Positions 11,621 to 21,729 of a stretch of 64,000 nt of DNA are shown here, one piece after another. Both the position numbers and the translations under genes were made by a program. Origin of the DNA: Liolophura sinensis (lineage: Eukaryota > Mollusca > Polyplacophora > Chitonida > Chitonidae). How positions within the stretch are numbered: position 1 is the first letter of the stretch; the number at the start of each line of letters is the position of its first letter. The stretch is from the NCBI RefSeq assembly GCF_032854445.1, contig NC_088306.1, forward strand, positions 27,067,764-27,131,763, read 5' to 3'. The notes beneath the pieces were generated by a model. It saw only the letters and a list, made by a program, of their open reading frames with translations. It was not told the DNA's origin and did not search any database.

Positions 11621-11924
11621 ATCCTTGAAGCCTTTTATTCAACACTGCTTATAAGCCTTTTTCTGAAAAGTCACGTATTGCATAAGGTAACCCTCATTTG
11701 AGCTATTGGAAGAGTTTACTCGCGGCTGGTTTGACTCCACCTCTTATCGTTTCAATCGTGGTTTTAAGGCCACCCGGTACCTGGTGAAGGGGGTGGGGGG
11801 TACACCGGATATAGTCTGGTCCCCTCAACCCTTAAAAATGGAAGATAAAAATTGTTTGATAACGGCGTTTTACATCAATTCATTCCATACCAGAATGCAT
11901 TTCTTTATTTATCAGCAGAATGAA

Positions 11925-12065
11925 AAAGAGCAAGCTCAAGACCTTCCGAAATACGGCCGAAGAGAAAACCAGCATAAGTTGGACTTGAACTCACAGCAAC
12001 TGCATTGGAGAGAGGCTGCTGGGTGCGCTGTGATTGCACCATAACGACCTCGACCACGGAAGCCC
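11925..12065 (-). repeat. SINE-A fragment, degenerate
   Basis: The reverse complement shows the SINE-A B-box region (GAGTTCAAGTCCAACTTATG) and CGGCCGTATTTCGGAAGG, both diverged, plus part of the head. The 3' domain is not recognisable. Confidence 0.65.
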
Positions 12066-12069
12066 CAAG

Positions 12070-13240
12070 CATGCATTTAGCGCTGTATCCCGGAAGTTAG
12101 CGAAAGAAGTTTGGCATAACCAGATCCCAAACTGATCCTGCAAATCACAATTAGTCAAACAAGTTTACAAACAATCACATGCTCCTGATTATGCCATGTG
12201 CAACTGTCCAAATTTTATGTCGAATCGTCTAGTGCTAGATTAAAAATGTTTGGACCGAACAAACATCGAAAGACTCAACGCGTATCTATAGTTTGGGAGT
12301 TTTCATTAGGGTAAAATTGGACAAAGCTGTATTGTTACCAAGTATTACACAGTTGTCCTAATCAAACACTGATAATATTAACAATCTCCCTAAACAAAAC
12401 TTGACATGAATGTATTTGTTCATCAACACGGATGGGGTATGGTTATTTTAAATATTTTAAACTCAGCCTGTCGAAAGTTTGTTGTTAACACACAAAAAAG
12501 TAGTCGATCAATATTCTGTGTATTGTTCCTTTTATTTTTTTCCATACAAAAAGAAATAATGCCTTTTAATAAATCAGGTCTCAATGGAAGTTCCTGAAAA
12601 CAAACTGTAAAAAGAAAACTTCGGTACAAAAAGCGATATCGCACATTGGATTGAGTTGTTATTAAATAATCACAAGCAACGCCAGCATACAGCAAATACT
12701 GCCTCATCCGCTCTCGTCATCTGGAAAGTTAGACTTTACGTCTACGCACTTTTGAAAATAGCGTAACTAACGTCCCCAGTTATGCTGTTTCTATGAGCAT
12801 GCCCTCCGGTCAACCATAGCATGTATAGTGTGGTACGATTTCTTAGGAAAGGAGCCAAATTGCCTTGAGCACTGTTCTCTTGTCATGCAGAAGTAATACG
12901 TTACCATTTTGCCGACAAAACGTCATCGCAACGGTTAGAATGAAAAAGAGTTGAAAGATCGGTTGCTGAATTCACACTCTGCCCGAGTAACACGCACAAT
13001 AAGCAGGAAAGGTTCCTTGCCTACATTATCAAACCTTCTTGTGTTTGCATTGAAACGCCTGTGTCCTACACTGTAATGTTTTGCACTATGCAATCATATG
13101 TCTATTGAAACACCACGGTTTTATTTATATAAAATAAAATTATACAAAATAAACTACACTACCAACTATTGGAAGAACTGCATCGACCAAGCAATGGCAA
13201 TTACAAGTACAGCGTTTCATGAAAAATTCAAAAAACCTAA
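12070..13240. other. Unannotated stretch
   Basis: AT-rich unique-looking sequence. The small open frames on both strands carry no recognisable motif. Confidence 0.35.
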
Positions 13241-13472
13241 TTGCGAATGAAGGAATGAATGAATGATTATGGCTTAACGCCACGTGGGCAATATTTCAGT
13301 CATATCGTGGCGAGAACAAGGTTAAAACACGAAACGGTTTAGGTTTTCGATATGATAGTGAGAACATCAAAAACAAAAAAAAAAAGTTCACACGTTTAAA
13401 ATCAGATAAGAAAAAATCAACAGTTAAAACTGGAAAACCAGCATATTTTTTATGACAAATAAAATTTAAATT

Positions 13473-13724
13473 TTATGATGGGATAAGTATTAATTTTATA
13501 CTAATCAGTGTTGGTGAAAGGATACTGCCCTGAGGTACACCCATTTCCTGCTCGAGATAGTCAGAGAGAGTGGACCCCACCCGTACCTTAACCTGACGAT
13601 CAGATAAAAATTGAGATAAAAATAAAGGTAAGCGACCCTTTAATCCCATATCCGCGAGGTCTTTTAAAATACCGTATTTCCATGTCGTGTCGTAGGCCTT
13701 TTCAAGGTCGAAAAATATCGACAC
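13473..13724 (-). pseudogene. LINE copy B reverse transcriptase, palm fragment
   Basis: An open frame of 83 codons with FFDLEKAYDTTW (the motif A Asp that binds catalytic metal) and MGVPQGSILSP (the PQG motif B typical of non-LTR retrotransposon RTs). The frame stops soon after PQGS, before the expected [FY]xDD motif C, because the element is deleted downstream. Homologous blocks are visible in copies C (40436-40663) and D (49560-49800). It would polymerise cDNA at the nicked target if intact; as it stands it cannot. Confidence 0.85.
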
Positions 13725-13850
13725 CGCATGTTCATTATTAACAAAATCATCACGAATAAAAGTTTCAAACCGAACAAGGTGATCTAAAGTAGATCGACCT
13801 TGACGAAAACCATATCGAATATTAGATAAAAGCTTGATGGTTTCAAGAAA

Positions 13851-14033
13851 TCAAACAAGTCTATCGTTTATCATGCGTTCCATAGTCTTACAGACGCATA
13901 TCGTGAGAGCTATGGGACGGTAATTATTTGGATATGTATGATCCTTACCCGGTTTAGGAACCGAGATAAAACACGCCTCCCTCCATGAGGGTGGGAAATT
14001 ACCAGTCATCCAAATATCATTAAGTAATTCCAA
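13851..14033 (-). pseudogene. LINE copy B reverse transcriptase, finger fragment
   Basis: Sixty codons containing FPPSWREACFISVPKPGKD and NNYRPIAL, the classic N-terminal RT blocks of jockey/I-group LINEs (the PKPGKD...YRPI signature). The same block is visible in copy D near 49290-49390. It is separated from the palm fragment by a frame change, and its upstream continuation is cut by the R-C insertion at 14035. Confidence 0.85.
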
Positions 14034-14034
14034 G

Positions 14035-14262
14035 AGATATAAGCGTCATGTCCGACATTCATATGCCATTCGTACTCCGTAAAGGGCGTTCCAAGTCGAT
14101 AATCGCAAGATCCATTTCCAAAACAACGGTTAACACTAGCTCCCAAAGGTATGTAAGAAATTGTACAAATAGGAAATAAAGCCGGTAACACACAAGAGAG
14201 AAGTGGTCATCAGTTTTCAATGATGCCGGACAGAGAGTTGATATTCCAGGCATGAATAGTGG
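14035..14262 (-). repeat. R-C repeat inserted in LINE copy B
   Basis: Matches R-C copies at 39965 and 58090 block for block (CATGTCCGACATTC, CAAGTCGATAATCGCAAGA, AAATAAAGCCGGTAACACA). LINE sequence continues on both sides, so this is an insertion. A target duplication is not obvious. Confidence 0.85.
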
Positions 14263-16154
14263 TAAATGGTTCCGTTATCAGGACCACATGCAGTATCGTC
14301 TGCCTTTTTAAATGCAAATATAAATTCATCGATATTTAAAAGACGATTATACTCTTCTAATATTTTTAGAAGAAAAGGGCAATTTAATTTTTTCCTTATG
14401 GTTTATAATATGTTGGAATTCAGAAGTATAATTCTCAGAAGAAGATTTATTGGAAATTGTCTCTAATTGATTTGTTGTATTGGATGGAGAAGTTAATATA
14501 TTATCTCCATCCTTTAAATGCTGGACTTTTGCTTTATTATTTTTGCCCTTAAGTTTCTGAGCCATGTTACAGACCTTGCGCATGTGTTTTTGACGTAATG
14601 CCAGAAACAAAGTTCCAACAAGATCGTCTCTTGGACTTGATTAATTGACGAGCCTTGGCTCTAAATATACAAACCTGGTTTAAGTTATTATCAGTGGGAC
14701 AATGATTAAATCTGTGAACAGCCTTTTCCGGTCGTTTATGGCATTAGAGTCATTGTTGTACCAGGGTTTACTTTTGGGTTTGGATTTGTCGCGGTCTCGG
14801 GATAGTTCTGTCGCAAGCTCGTAAAACAAGCTCATTGAATTTTAATATAGGATCATCTGCTGCATTGAGAGTCCCTGGAGTGATATCGGCCTCACAGAAC
14901 ATCTCCAATGCGATCCAATCTGCTTTATCAAACTTCCACCTAGCTACACGTTCTAAAGAATTAGAGGTGATATGCTCTAGGATAATAGGAAATGGCCACT
15001 ACCACACAGATCATGCACTCTCCAAGAAAAGTCAGTGAGAAGTGATGGATTTGTGATAGTGAGGTCGATAGCAGAATAAGCGTCATTACCCAAATGTAAA
15101 CAGGTATTAGAATCATCACTGAAATAACACAGTTCCTCCTTCGATAAGAAGTCTTCTACTATCTTGCCCTTATTACTTATGTTATTACTGCCACATATGG
15201 GTTATGGGAATTCAAATCTCCCATTAACGGCTGAGGTAATTGTTCAATTAAAGTAAGTAACTGAGAAACTGACAAAAAAGTGTTCGGAGGTATATACACC
15301 GAAGATAATGTGATTGTTTCAGACAATGAAACACGAACGGCCACAGCCTGAAGCTCTGTATCCAGAGAAAAAGGGCTGTGAATAATATTGTTATTGATGA
15401 AGATAGAAGAGCGGCCTGCAGGTCGGTCGTCTTTAATACAATGTGTACTATTAAGTAAATAATTTTTAAGAGTTATTTTATCTTTGTCAGATGTCTTCAG
15501 GTAAGTTTCCTGAAGACAAAGGGCAATGGGATTTAATCATTAAACTACCTGTGTTATTTCAATAAAATTTACTTTAAGACCTTGAAAATTCCATTGTATA
15601 ATTTGGTCATTTATAGATATTATGGGGAAAGGCGTATAGGAGATTTCTCTCTTTGCTTGCACCGAGAACGACCCTTCCGTGGAGATCGGCTGTTAGATCT
15701 CCCTGGTGCGGTTGATGTATCCATCACATCCGCATTCGATGTCGGAGGACTAACAACCTCCAACGATCCAAGCCTATAAAAAGTTTGGACAGGGTCCCTA
15801 GTGACCTTAGGGTGACGCTCTGTGGGACCACCAGGTTTATTATTATCGTTTTGAGAGTTATTTCTGGATGTGGTTTTGGCAGTTTAGTTTTTGGATTGGT
15901 TAAGTTCAGGTTTATCGGTTTGTTGTGTATTATTGACTGGTTTTATTTGCTGTTGTGCAGTGGTCTGTGCTGCAATTATTTTTGATCCGATGGGTTTTCT
16001 GTAGCCTTATGTTACCAGGGCTAGGATATTGCTTCAAGAGCTGGTGGCCTCAGGCATTGGGACGACAACATTGAAGACACACTTAAAGGAAAGATCAACA
16101 AATGGTTCCAAAAACTGAACTATTTGACGAAAATCAAAGTACCTAGATGTCTTA

Positions 16155-16847
16155 AGCCCCGTTTACACTACCGCTTTTCAACCGGGCTCGGCCCTGATGG
16201 GGCACGGCCCGGCAAAAAATTGGGTAGTCTAAACGGGTTAAGCGTACTCGGCACCCCTCAACGAGAGGTAGGCTCGACCCAGCTGAAGCTCGGCTCGGCT
16301 AGCCAAACGTGTAGTGTAAACGCGTCACCGTGCCTGGCCCGCTCAGAGGACTTAACTGCGCATGCTTAAAGGCAACTTCCTCTGACCTTCCACTTCCGGC
16401 TTTTCAATTGGCGCACTTTTTTTCGAACAATAAGAATTTAAATATGTCAACAAATCGTGGCGCTACTTGGACAAAAGAGGAGACAGAACAGCTATTAGCT
16501 ATTTGGGGTGAGGAAAACGTGCAGGCGCAACTTGAGAGCGCTCGTCACAACGAGAACATCATACAGGTGGATGTATATGAGTTTCGAAAAGGCCGTCTGT
16601 ATCTTTGCCTTACAACTACTGGCAGCGCCATTTTCGCAGCTGAATAAAGTGTTTGTACCTCCAATGTCTGAAGAGTGCCACAAATAAATAGCCCAACTCA
16701 ACCTGAGTTGTCGTTCCTGTTTGTGATAATGGATTTGGCCCGCCAGCGAGGCGTGTAATGTAAACGGTACTTGTCAAGGGGGCTCGGCCCTGATCAAGCG
16801 CGACCCTGCTAAAATGGGCCCGGCCCGGCTGTAGTCTAAACGCGGCT
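16155..16847. mobile_element. PIF/Harbinger-type DNA transposon, non-autonomous
   Basis: Inverted ends: left AGCCCCGTTTACACTA, right end reading AGCCGCGTTTAGACTA on the minus strand. It is flanked by a 3-bp TTA duplication (16152-16154 and 16848-16850), the target preference of PIF/Harbinger elements. It is inserted within BEL/Pao coding sequence. The TAGTSTAAAC motif is repeated internally at 16225, 16312, 16756 (as TAATGTAAAC) and 16832. It carries only a short Myb/SANT-like frame and no transposase, so it would have depended on a relative. Confidence 0.88.
16444..16647 (+). pseudogene. Myb/SANT-like DNA-binding fragment of the Harbinger element
   Basis: A 67-codon frame starting at ATG 16444. 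The N-terminal 40 residues (ATWTKEETEQLLAIWGEENV and on) match the first helices of the Myb/SANT-like domain that accompanies Harbinger transposases: a W near residue 9, acidic EE, a second W, and an AQLE segment. Known full domains run about 80-90 residues with a third helix containing a W-x-x-C/V-x-x-K pattern. Here the frame diverges after VYEFRK, so the recognition helix is lost. Its location inside the transposon supports the assignment. In active elements this protein helps bring the transposase to the ends; this copy is truncated. Confidence 0.7.
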
Positions 16848-16870
16848 TTAGACCCCAAGGCGGTAAACCA

Positions 16871-17155
16871 GTGGTATCTATGACTCTACACACTTTTGTA
16901 GATGCTTCACAAGATGCATACGCTGCAGTCGTGTACCTTCGGTATATCTACGACAACAATGAAACGGCTGTACGGCTAGTAACGTCAAAAACTCGGGTGG
17001 CTCCACTTACAGCAGTTAGCACTCCACGTCTAGAGCTAATGACAGCAGTAACAGGACTTCGAGTGACAATCTCGACCTGTCAGGCATTGGAATTGAACGG
17101 AGGTTACTTTTTGGTCGGACACTCTACACGTATTGTGTTGGATAAGAAGTGGTAG
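16871..17155 (+). pseudogene. BEL/Pao RNase H-like block
   Basis: The frame contains LHTFVDASQDAYAAVVYLR (the D-A-S-x-x-A-Y signature) and TRVAPLTAVSTPRLELMTAV, both diagnostic of the BEL/Pao region following the reverse transcriptase. It sits directly after the Harbinger insertion, and upstream sequence before 16155 is in frame with it once the insertion is disregarded. The frame is lost at about 17140, where a second frame takes over. RNase H would degrade the RNA strand of the RNA:DNA hybrid during replication of the element. A pseudogene because of breaks on both sides. Confidence 0.85.
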
Positions 17156-17708
17156 TCGTCACGTCAAACCCTTTGTAGCAAACCGAATAGGCGAAATACA
17201 AGAAAACTCCAATCCAGATCAGTGGAGATATATACCTACTCTATTAAATCCAGCGGATATGGCGACCACAGGAACATCGGTCCAGAACCTTTCGGGTAGA
17301 AACCTGTGGTGGCACGGTCCAGATTTGCTGTCTGAGCAACAATCCGTGTGGTCAGTCAATAAAGTTGAGTCTAGTGAAACCACAAATGAGCTCAAATCGT
17401 TGGATCGAACTCACTCAAGTACAGACACCAGTCAAAACAAAACTTGTTATAACAATAATGCAGCAACATGGACGCAATCTGGAGAAATTTGGTTACTGGA
17501 ACCAAGTCGACATTCAAGTTGGTTGAAACTCACAAGAATCCAGGCATGTGTCTATAGATTCTTGGACAACGGTCGCCAACCGAAGGAAACTAAAAGTAGA
17601 GGAGAACTAATTCCAGAAGAAATCAAAGACGCCGAAATCCAGGTTGTTAAAGGTGCTCAACGCAACGCCTTTCCAGAAAAGCTCAAACATTTATCCAGCG
17701 GAAAATAG
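17133..17708 (+). pseudogene. BEL/Pao RNase H C-terminus and linker
   Basis: The frame has FVANRIGEIQENSNPDQWRY and NPADMATTGTSVQNL followed by WWHGPDLL, blocks seen in BEL/Pao polyproteins between RNase H and the integrase zinc finger (usual form NPAD-A-RG and W-GP-L). It overlaps the preceding frame, which indicates a frameshift near 17140. Downstream the SINE-B insertion interrupts the start of the integrase region. Confidence 0.85.
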
Positions 17709-17844
17709 ATTCCCAACAGCAGTAAAATAGCAGCACTTTATCCGAAAATCGACAGGGAAGGTACATTGGGATCCGATGGCTGGTTGAAATATGCCGAGTT
17801 TCTACCCTATAACCTTCGTATCCCAATAATACTTCCAAGAAAGA

Positions 17845-18195
17845 GTGAGTGAGTGCTTGGGGTTTAACGTCGTACTCAACAATTTTTCAGTCATATGACG
17901 ACGAAGGAATCATTAGGGTGCATGTACGTATAATGTGCCTCCTTGTTGCAGGACGGATTTCCACCGCTCTTTTATTTAGTGCTGCTTCACTGAGACGACT
18001 TACCGAAGGCAAGTAAGCCGCCCCGCCCGAGCCATTATACTGATACGGGTCAACCAGTCGTTGCACTATCCCCTTCATGCTGAACGCCAAGCGAGGAAGT
18101 TACAACTCCCTCTTTTAAAGTCTTAGGTGTGACTCGATCAAGGATTGATCCTGGATCTACCAGGCCCCGAACCAACTGTGCTATCCGGGCCGGTA
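17845..18195 (-). repeat. SINE-B, full length, inserted in BEL/Pao
   Basis: Read on the minus strand: a tRNA-like head (CCGGCCCGGATAGCACAGTT), a body of about 300 bp, the 3' domain CATATGACTGAAAAATTGTT...ACGTTAAACCCCAAGC and a short CACTCACTCACT tail. A perfect 12-bp target duplication TTCCAAGAAAGA flanks it (17833-17844 and 18196-18207). A second, closely related copy lies at 58337-58656. Confidence 0.95.
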
Positions 18196-18207
18196 TTCCA
18201 AGAAAGA

Positions 18208-18770
18208 ACTGGGTAGCCCAGTTGATTGTCAAGCATTACCATGAAAAAAGATTACACATTAGTGGAACAAACCAGACCTTAGGAGCACCATCGGATCACA
18301 ACTGGATCGTTTCAGGCCGTGAAGAAATTTGAGAGTGGGAAAGAGTGTGCAGAATGCAAGAAGAGAAGAACGAAAAGCGCAGAACAAGTTATGGCTCCAT
18401 TGCCCGAACTGAGATTGAAAACACCCTTACGTATCTTTTCAAAGGTGGCCGTAGATTATGGGGGCCCGTTATGACCATACAGGGTAGAGGTGTAAAAGCG
18501 GTATTTATGCCTGTTTACATTCTGCTTTAATAGGGCTGTACCCCTAGAGATCGCTTATGCTCTTGACACGAACTCGTGTCTTAATCCCCTTTACGGGGGA
18601 AGTCATTTCTAATAACGGGGGCAATTTCGTCAGTGCAAATAAAGAACTTGGGGAACTTCTGAAGCTAGTGGACCACGACAAGATACAACGGTCAACAGCA
18701 AATCAAGGAATAAAATGGCACTTCAATCCGCCACTGGCACCGCATATTGGTAGGTTCATGAGGCTGTGAT
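18208..18770 (+). pseudogene. BEL/Pao integrase zinc-binding and core remnant
   Basis: After the SINE-B: HYHEKRLHISG (the H-x-x-H part of the HHCC zinc finger), a CRMQE scrap of the C-x-x-C half, then GPVMTIQGRG of the integrase core, and later VISNNGGNFVSANKELGELL. In active elements that last block reads S-D-N-G-x-N-F and its Asp is catalytic; here it is Asn. HFNPPLAPHIG follows, after which the frame shifts before the catalytic Glu block. At least three frames are needed to read through. Integrase joins the cDNA to the host chromosome; this one cannot. Confidence 0.85.
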
Positions 18771-18793
18771 CAAGGCAGCAAAGAGAGCAACAT

Positions 18794-19292
18794 ATGCAAT
18801 ATTGGGAAAGACATGTAACAGACGAAGAGTTACAGACGGCGTTCACGGGGGCTGAGAGCCGTATCAATTCAAGAGCTCTAACCTATCAGTCTGCTCACAC
18901 AGGAGATGATATCCTTTTAACACCCAACCTCTTCATCCATGGTCAAGTCGGAGATCAGATTGCTCCGGAAACAGTTGATTCCACGACATTCAGTCCCCAA
19001 CGACGATGGCCGAGAGTCCAAGAACTTTTCAAACATTTGTGGCGTCGATGGCTGAAAGAATGGTTGCCAGGACTGACACCCAGAAAGAAATTGTTCCTTA
19101 CGCACAGAGTTCTTCAAATAGGGGATGTCGTGATTGTGATGTCCGCAGATACTCCAAGAAGTCGTTGGTCGATGGGCAGGATTACGGAAGTATATTCAGG
19201 AAGGGATGGACAGGTTAGGGTGGCTAAAGTGTAAACTGCTAAGAATGCGCTAATCAGGCCTACTTGCAAACTCTGTCATTTAGGACGTGTTG
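18794..19292 (+). pseudogene. BEL/Pao integrase C-terminal domain
   Basis: A 146-codon frame with TDEELQTAF...NSRALTY, LTPNLFIHG, RRWPRVQELFKHLWRRW, and then VGDVV-like and MGRITEVYSGRDGQVRVAKV. This order is the hallmark C-terminal region of BEL/Pao polyproteins. A stop after VRVAKV is followed by in-frame sequence to about 19292 that still resembles the family's terminus (RPTCKLC), so the stop is probably a nonsense change. This is the best preserved part of the element. Confidence 0.88.
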
Positions 19293-19409
19293 AATAGGAT
19301 TATAACAGACACCAGACTGTTTGCTTAATACTGTGAAATTCATGGTTATCACTGTATATATGACAATCATAGAACTGTGATTTGTTTGACAATTTAATTA
19401 AATGCACGT

Positions 19410-19641
19410 GGGGCCTCCGTGACCCAGGAGTATCACACCAAAACGGTCACTGTAAGTTCAAGTCCATCTCATGCTTGCTTCCTCTCCGGTCGTACGTGGG
19501 AAGGTCTGCCCGAAACCTGCGGATGGTCGTGGGTTTCCCCTGTGCTCTGCCTGGTTTCCACCCATACTAATGCTGACCGCCGTCGTATAAGTGAAATACT
19601 CTTGAGTACGGCGTAAAACACCAATCAAATGAATAATTAAA
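19410..19641 (+). repeat. SINE-A with a deleted tRNA head
   Basis: The head reads GGGGCCTCCGTG and passes straight to ACCCAGGAG, losing about 33 bp including the A-box region. The body, 3' domain and tail are intact. A perfect 16-bp target duplication TTAATTAAATGCACGT flanks it (19394-19409 and 19642-19657), so the deletion was either in the source RNA or occurred later without touching the ends. Confidence 0.95.
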
Positions 19642-19692
19642 TTAATTAAATGCACGTTATATTGTCATGTTTAAACTGTTGTATAGTTAACA

Positions 19693-19720
19693 TCGATACG
19701 CTTACGCTTTAGCGTATCGA
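19693..19720. other. Perfect stem-loop near the BEL/Pao 3' end
   Basis: TCGATACGCT and AGCGTATCGA form a 10-bp perfect stem around an 8-nt loop, directly followed by the purine-rich GGAAGGGGA. That could be the element's polypurine tract, although this is uncertain. Confidence 0.6.
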
Positions 19721-20002
19721 GGAAGGGGATTATAGTGAGGAGAGTTTATTTTGTTGTCTCTGATGGTGTAGATAGTCATGAAGGTCACAGTATTGGATAA
19801 TGATTCAGCACATATTACCCCCTCCAGTTTCTAGTGGACTCGTCTACATACGGAAAAGGTAGAGATTTTTATTGAAGTAGTCAGTCATCGTGATCAGGTC
19901 ACGGGTTAACATGTTGTCAATTGGAGAGAAGTAGAAATGTGAAAATATGATAAATACGTTAATAAACGTGAAGTAGATGTCTGTCTCTTGGACCATGTAT
20001 CA

Positions 20003-20140
20003 GTGACGGCCCGGTCGTATGTGGGAAGGTTTGTCGGCAAACCTGCGGATGATCGTGAGTTTCGTCCGGGCTCTGTCCGATTTCCTCCCACTATAGTGCT
20101 GGTTGCCGTCTTATAAGTGAAAAACTCTTCAGTATGGTGT
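20003..20140 (+). repeat. SINE-A fragment
   Basis: Matches the SINE-A body and 3' domain (CCCGGTCGTATGTGGGAAGG, then CTTATAAGTGAAAAACTCTT) with many substitutions. Head and tail are missing. Confidence 0.8.
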
Positions 20141-20264
20141 GTAACTGTGTTCGAACGTATATTTCAGGGAACAAACACCGTGAATGTAGAGGGGACGCTT
20201 TATTCCCAGCAGGTTCCGAAGGATACAAGGCCAGCATAAAACCCCCCGCCAATGGACAAATGGT

Positions 20265-20830
20265 CACACGCAACCGGTGAAACATGGCGTGTTTTCAGTT
20301 TACCCCAGTTAAGGTTTCATTCCAGCTGCTCACGAAAATGCTTAAAAAGTAGCAAATCACACGCCCCTTAGCACCATGGCTTTAGCAGAACTAGGTAAAA
20401 ATTCATGTTAATTGCAATATTTCAGGCGTCCTTGGTTTAGAAAATTTCTTAAAATACAACACCATTGATACACTACATTGTCACTCAAGGGTGGTATTAT
20501 AACGAAATTAAAGTACCGTAGCACATTAATTATTATTGGAAATGTGCATTTGAGGGAATCGTTAGATACTAAAAGTAAGCTAGGGCTCTAGCTGTTATTT
20601 TTAATGAAGTGTCCACGTGTATTATATTAAAGCGAAGCTGGACGTTATGGTAAGAACGTGCAGCTTAGCCTTGGGCTCGTGAATACTGAAATTCATTTTG
20701 CTGTATATTGGCTTGTACACCTGGTGAAATCGCATTCTCAACTTCACCGTCTACCCAAGTGAAATTTCTTGAGGAGAGCTCATTTCTCTGGAATTTTCGT
20801 GAATCATGTGATAATGTACAAGGATTGGGT
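20265..20830 (-). repeat. R-A dispersed repeat, long copy 2
   Basis: Partner of 6905-7440, in the same orientation, with block order preserved (see that entry). Differences include a deletion near GGCATTTTAGG and an insertion GTCCACGTGTATTATATTAAAGC-like segment near 20610. No open frame is shared. Confidence 0.75.
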
Positions 20831-21519
20831 TTCTCCAAGCTCTGCTCAGTTTGCGTATCAGTCGATCAGATATGTAAGTATTCTGAACTTCTGACGAGCT
20901 TTTTTTCTAAATTTATAGCACAAACTGGCGTATAAGGTCTTTTGACATCTTATTAATTTTCATCTTGTATATTTAACATACTGTGGTTAAGATCAACCAC
21001 ATAACGCTTTTGTTTTGTTGTTTATTTTCAGAGTTGAGCTGCTGTTGCGCTGTTTCCATAGCCTGCATTGTAAATATGAAATGACAAATATAATATGATT
21101 ACTCTGTCTAAAGGTTGAAATCCTGCTTTTGAATTTTTGGGCTTTCAGACATCAAAAAATAAAGTAAAAAAATCCGAAAATGACCCTTTTCATAAATCTG
21201 TTGGATCAGTTCGATGTAATTAACTGATGAGCGCAGCAGACATTCATATGACAAATGACTGGTTAAGTTTACTGTTCCTTGAAACGGCTTCTCACCGAAT
21301 TCTATTAGATCTCACAACTCCAAAAGGCATTGTAACTCAGAGCAAACACCAGCAAAGTTGATTATCTCACGTTGCTGATGTTCTATTGCATGTTTTTTTC
21401 CGAACTGCGGCGCCATGAACATCGTCCAGACTACTGATTATGCAAATAAATCTCTGTATTTTCTTAAAGATATCAAATTCAATTTCCTTTTCCCTTTTTC
21501 TTCTTTGGTTTTCTGTAAG

Positions 21520-21640
21520 AACCGCCGGAAGCTTTGCATACGCAGACCGTGTGGAGAAATGGCGTTTTGGACAGTTTCTTAAACGCTATTCCTCTGACAA
21601 TTACAGGCAAAGATTGGCCAACGGTAATAATGAACCTCAG
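21520..21640 (+). CDS. Candidate isolated exon of an unrecognised gene
   Basis: A 121-bp open segment preceded by a strong polypyrimidine tract and acceptor (CTTCTTTGGTTTTCTGTAAG, ending at 21519) and ended by a donor-like CCTCAG/GTGATATG at 21640. The translation (starting TAGSFAYADRVEKW, ending NGNNEPQ) is not low complexity and is rich in charged residues. I do not recognise the family. Neighbouring exons are not visible within 1-2 kb on either side. It could be a real exon of a long gene or a chance combination; the pyrimidine tract is the main support. Confidence 0.25.
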
Positions 21641-21729
21641 GTGATATGTATTTTCCCACGACTCCCAATGGAGAACCTCTTCTGTCGAGTGTTTTGTTCA
21701 TTTCTACCGTAGTTATGACATTTCGTGGG

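Larger units (their letters stand above)
13245..16005 (-). mobile_element. LINE copy B (I/Nimb-like), 3' half deleted, interrupted by R-C
   Basis: On the minus strand: ORF1 tail (about 16005-15600), endonuclease (about 15600-14840), linker (14840-14270), an R-C insertion (14262-14035), then reverse transcriptase (14033-13473). The second half of the RT and all of RNase H are missing; the sequence passes directly into the 3' end (13440-13245), which has the tail CATTCATTCATTC. Many frameshifts are present. The element's 5' edge meets the BEL/Pao element at about 16005. Confidence 0.85.
16006..19292 (+). mobile_element. BEL/Pao LTR retrotransposon remnant, twice interrupted
   Basis: In order on the plus strand: an RT connection segment (16006-16152), RNase H-like block (16851-17700), zinc-binding and integrase core (18208-18770), and the C-terminal domain characteristic of BEL/Pao polyproteins (18794-19292). 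Gag, protease and the RT palm are missing at the 5' side, where LINE copy B begins. A Harbinger-type transposon (16155-16847) and a SINE-B (17845-18195) split the coding region. Removing the Harbinger element with one TTA leaves the reading frame continuous across that site. Several frameshifts and stops remain, so it is dead. No LTR was identified with confidence. Confidence 0.85.
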
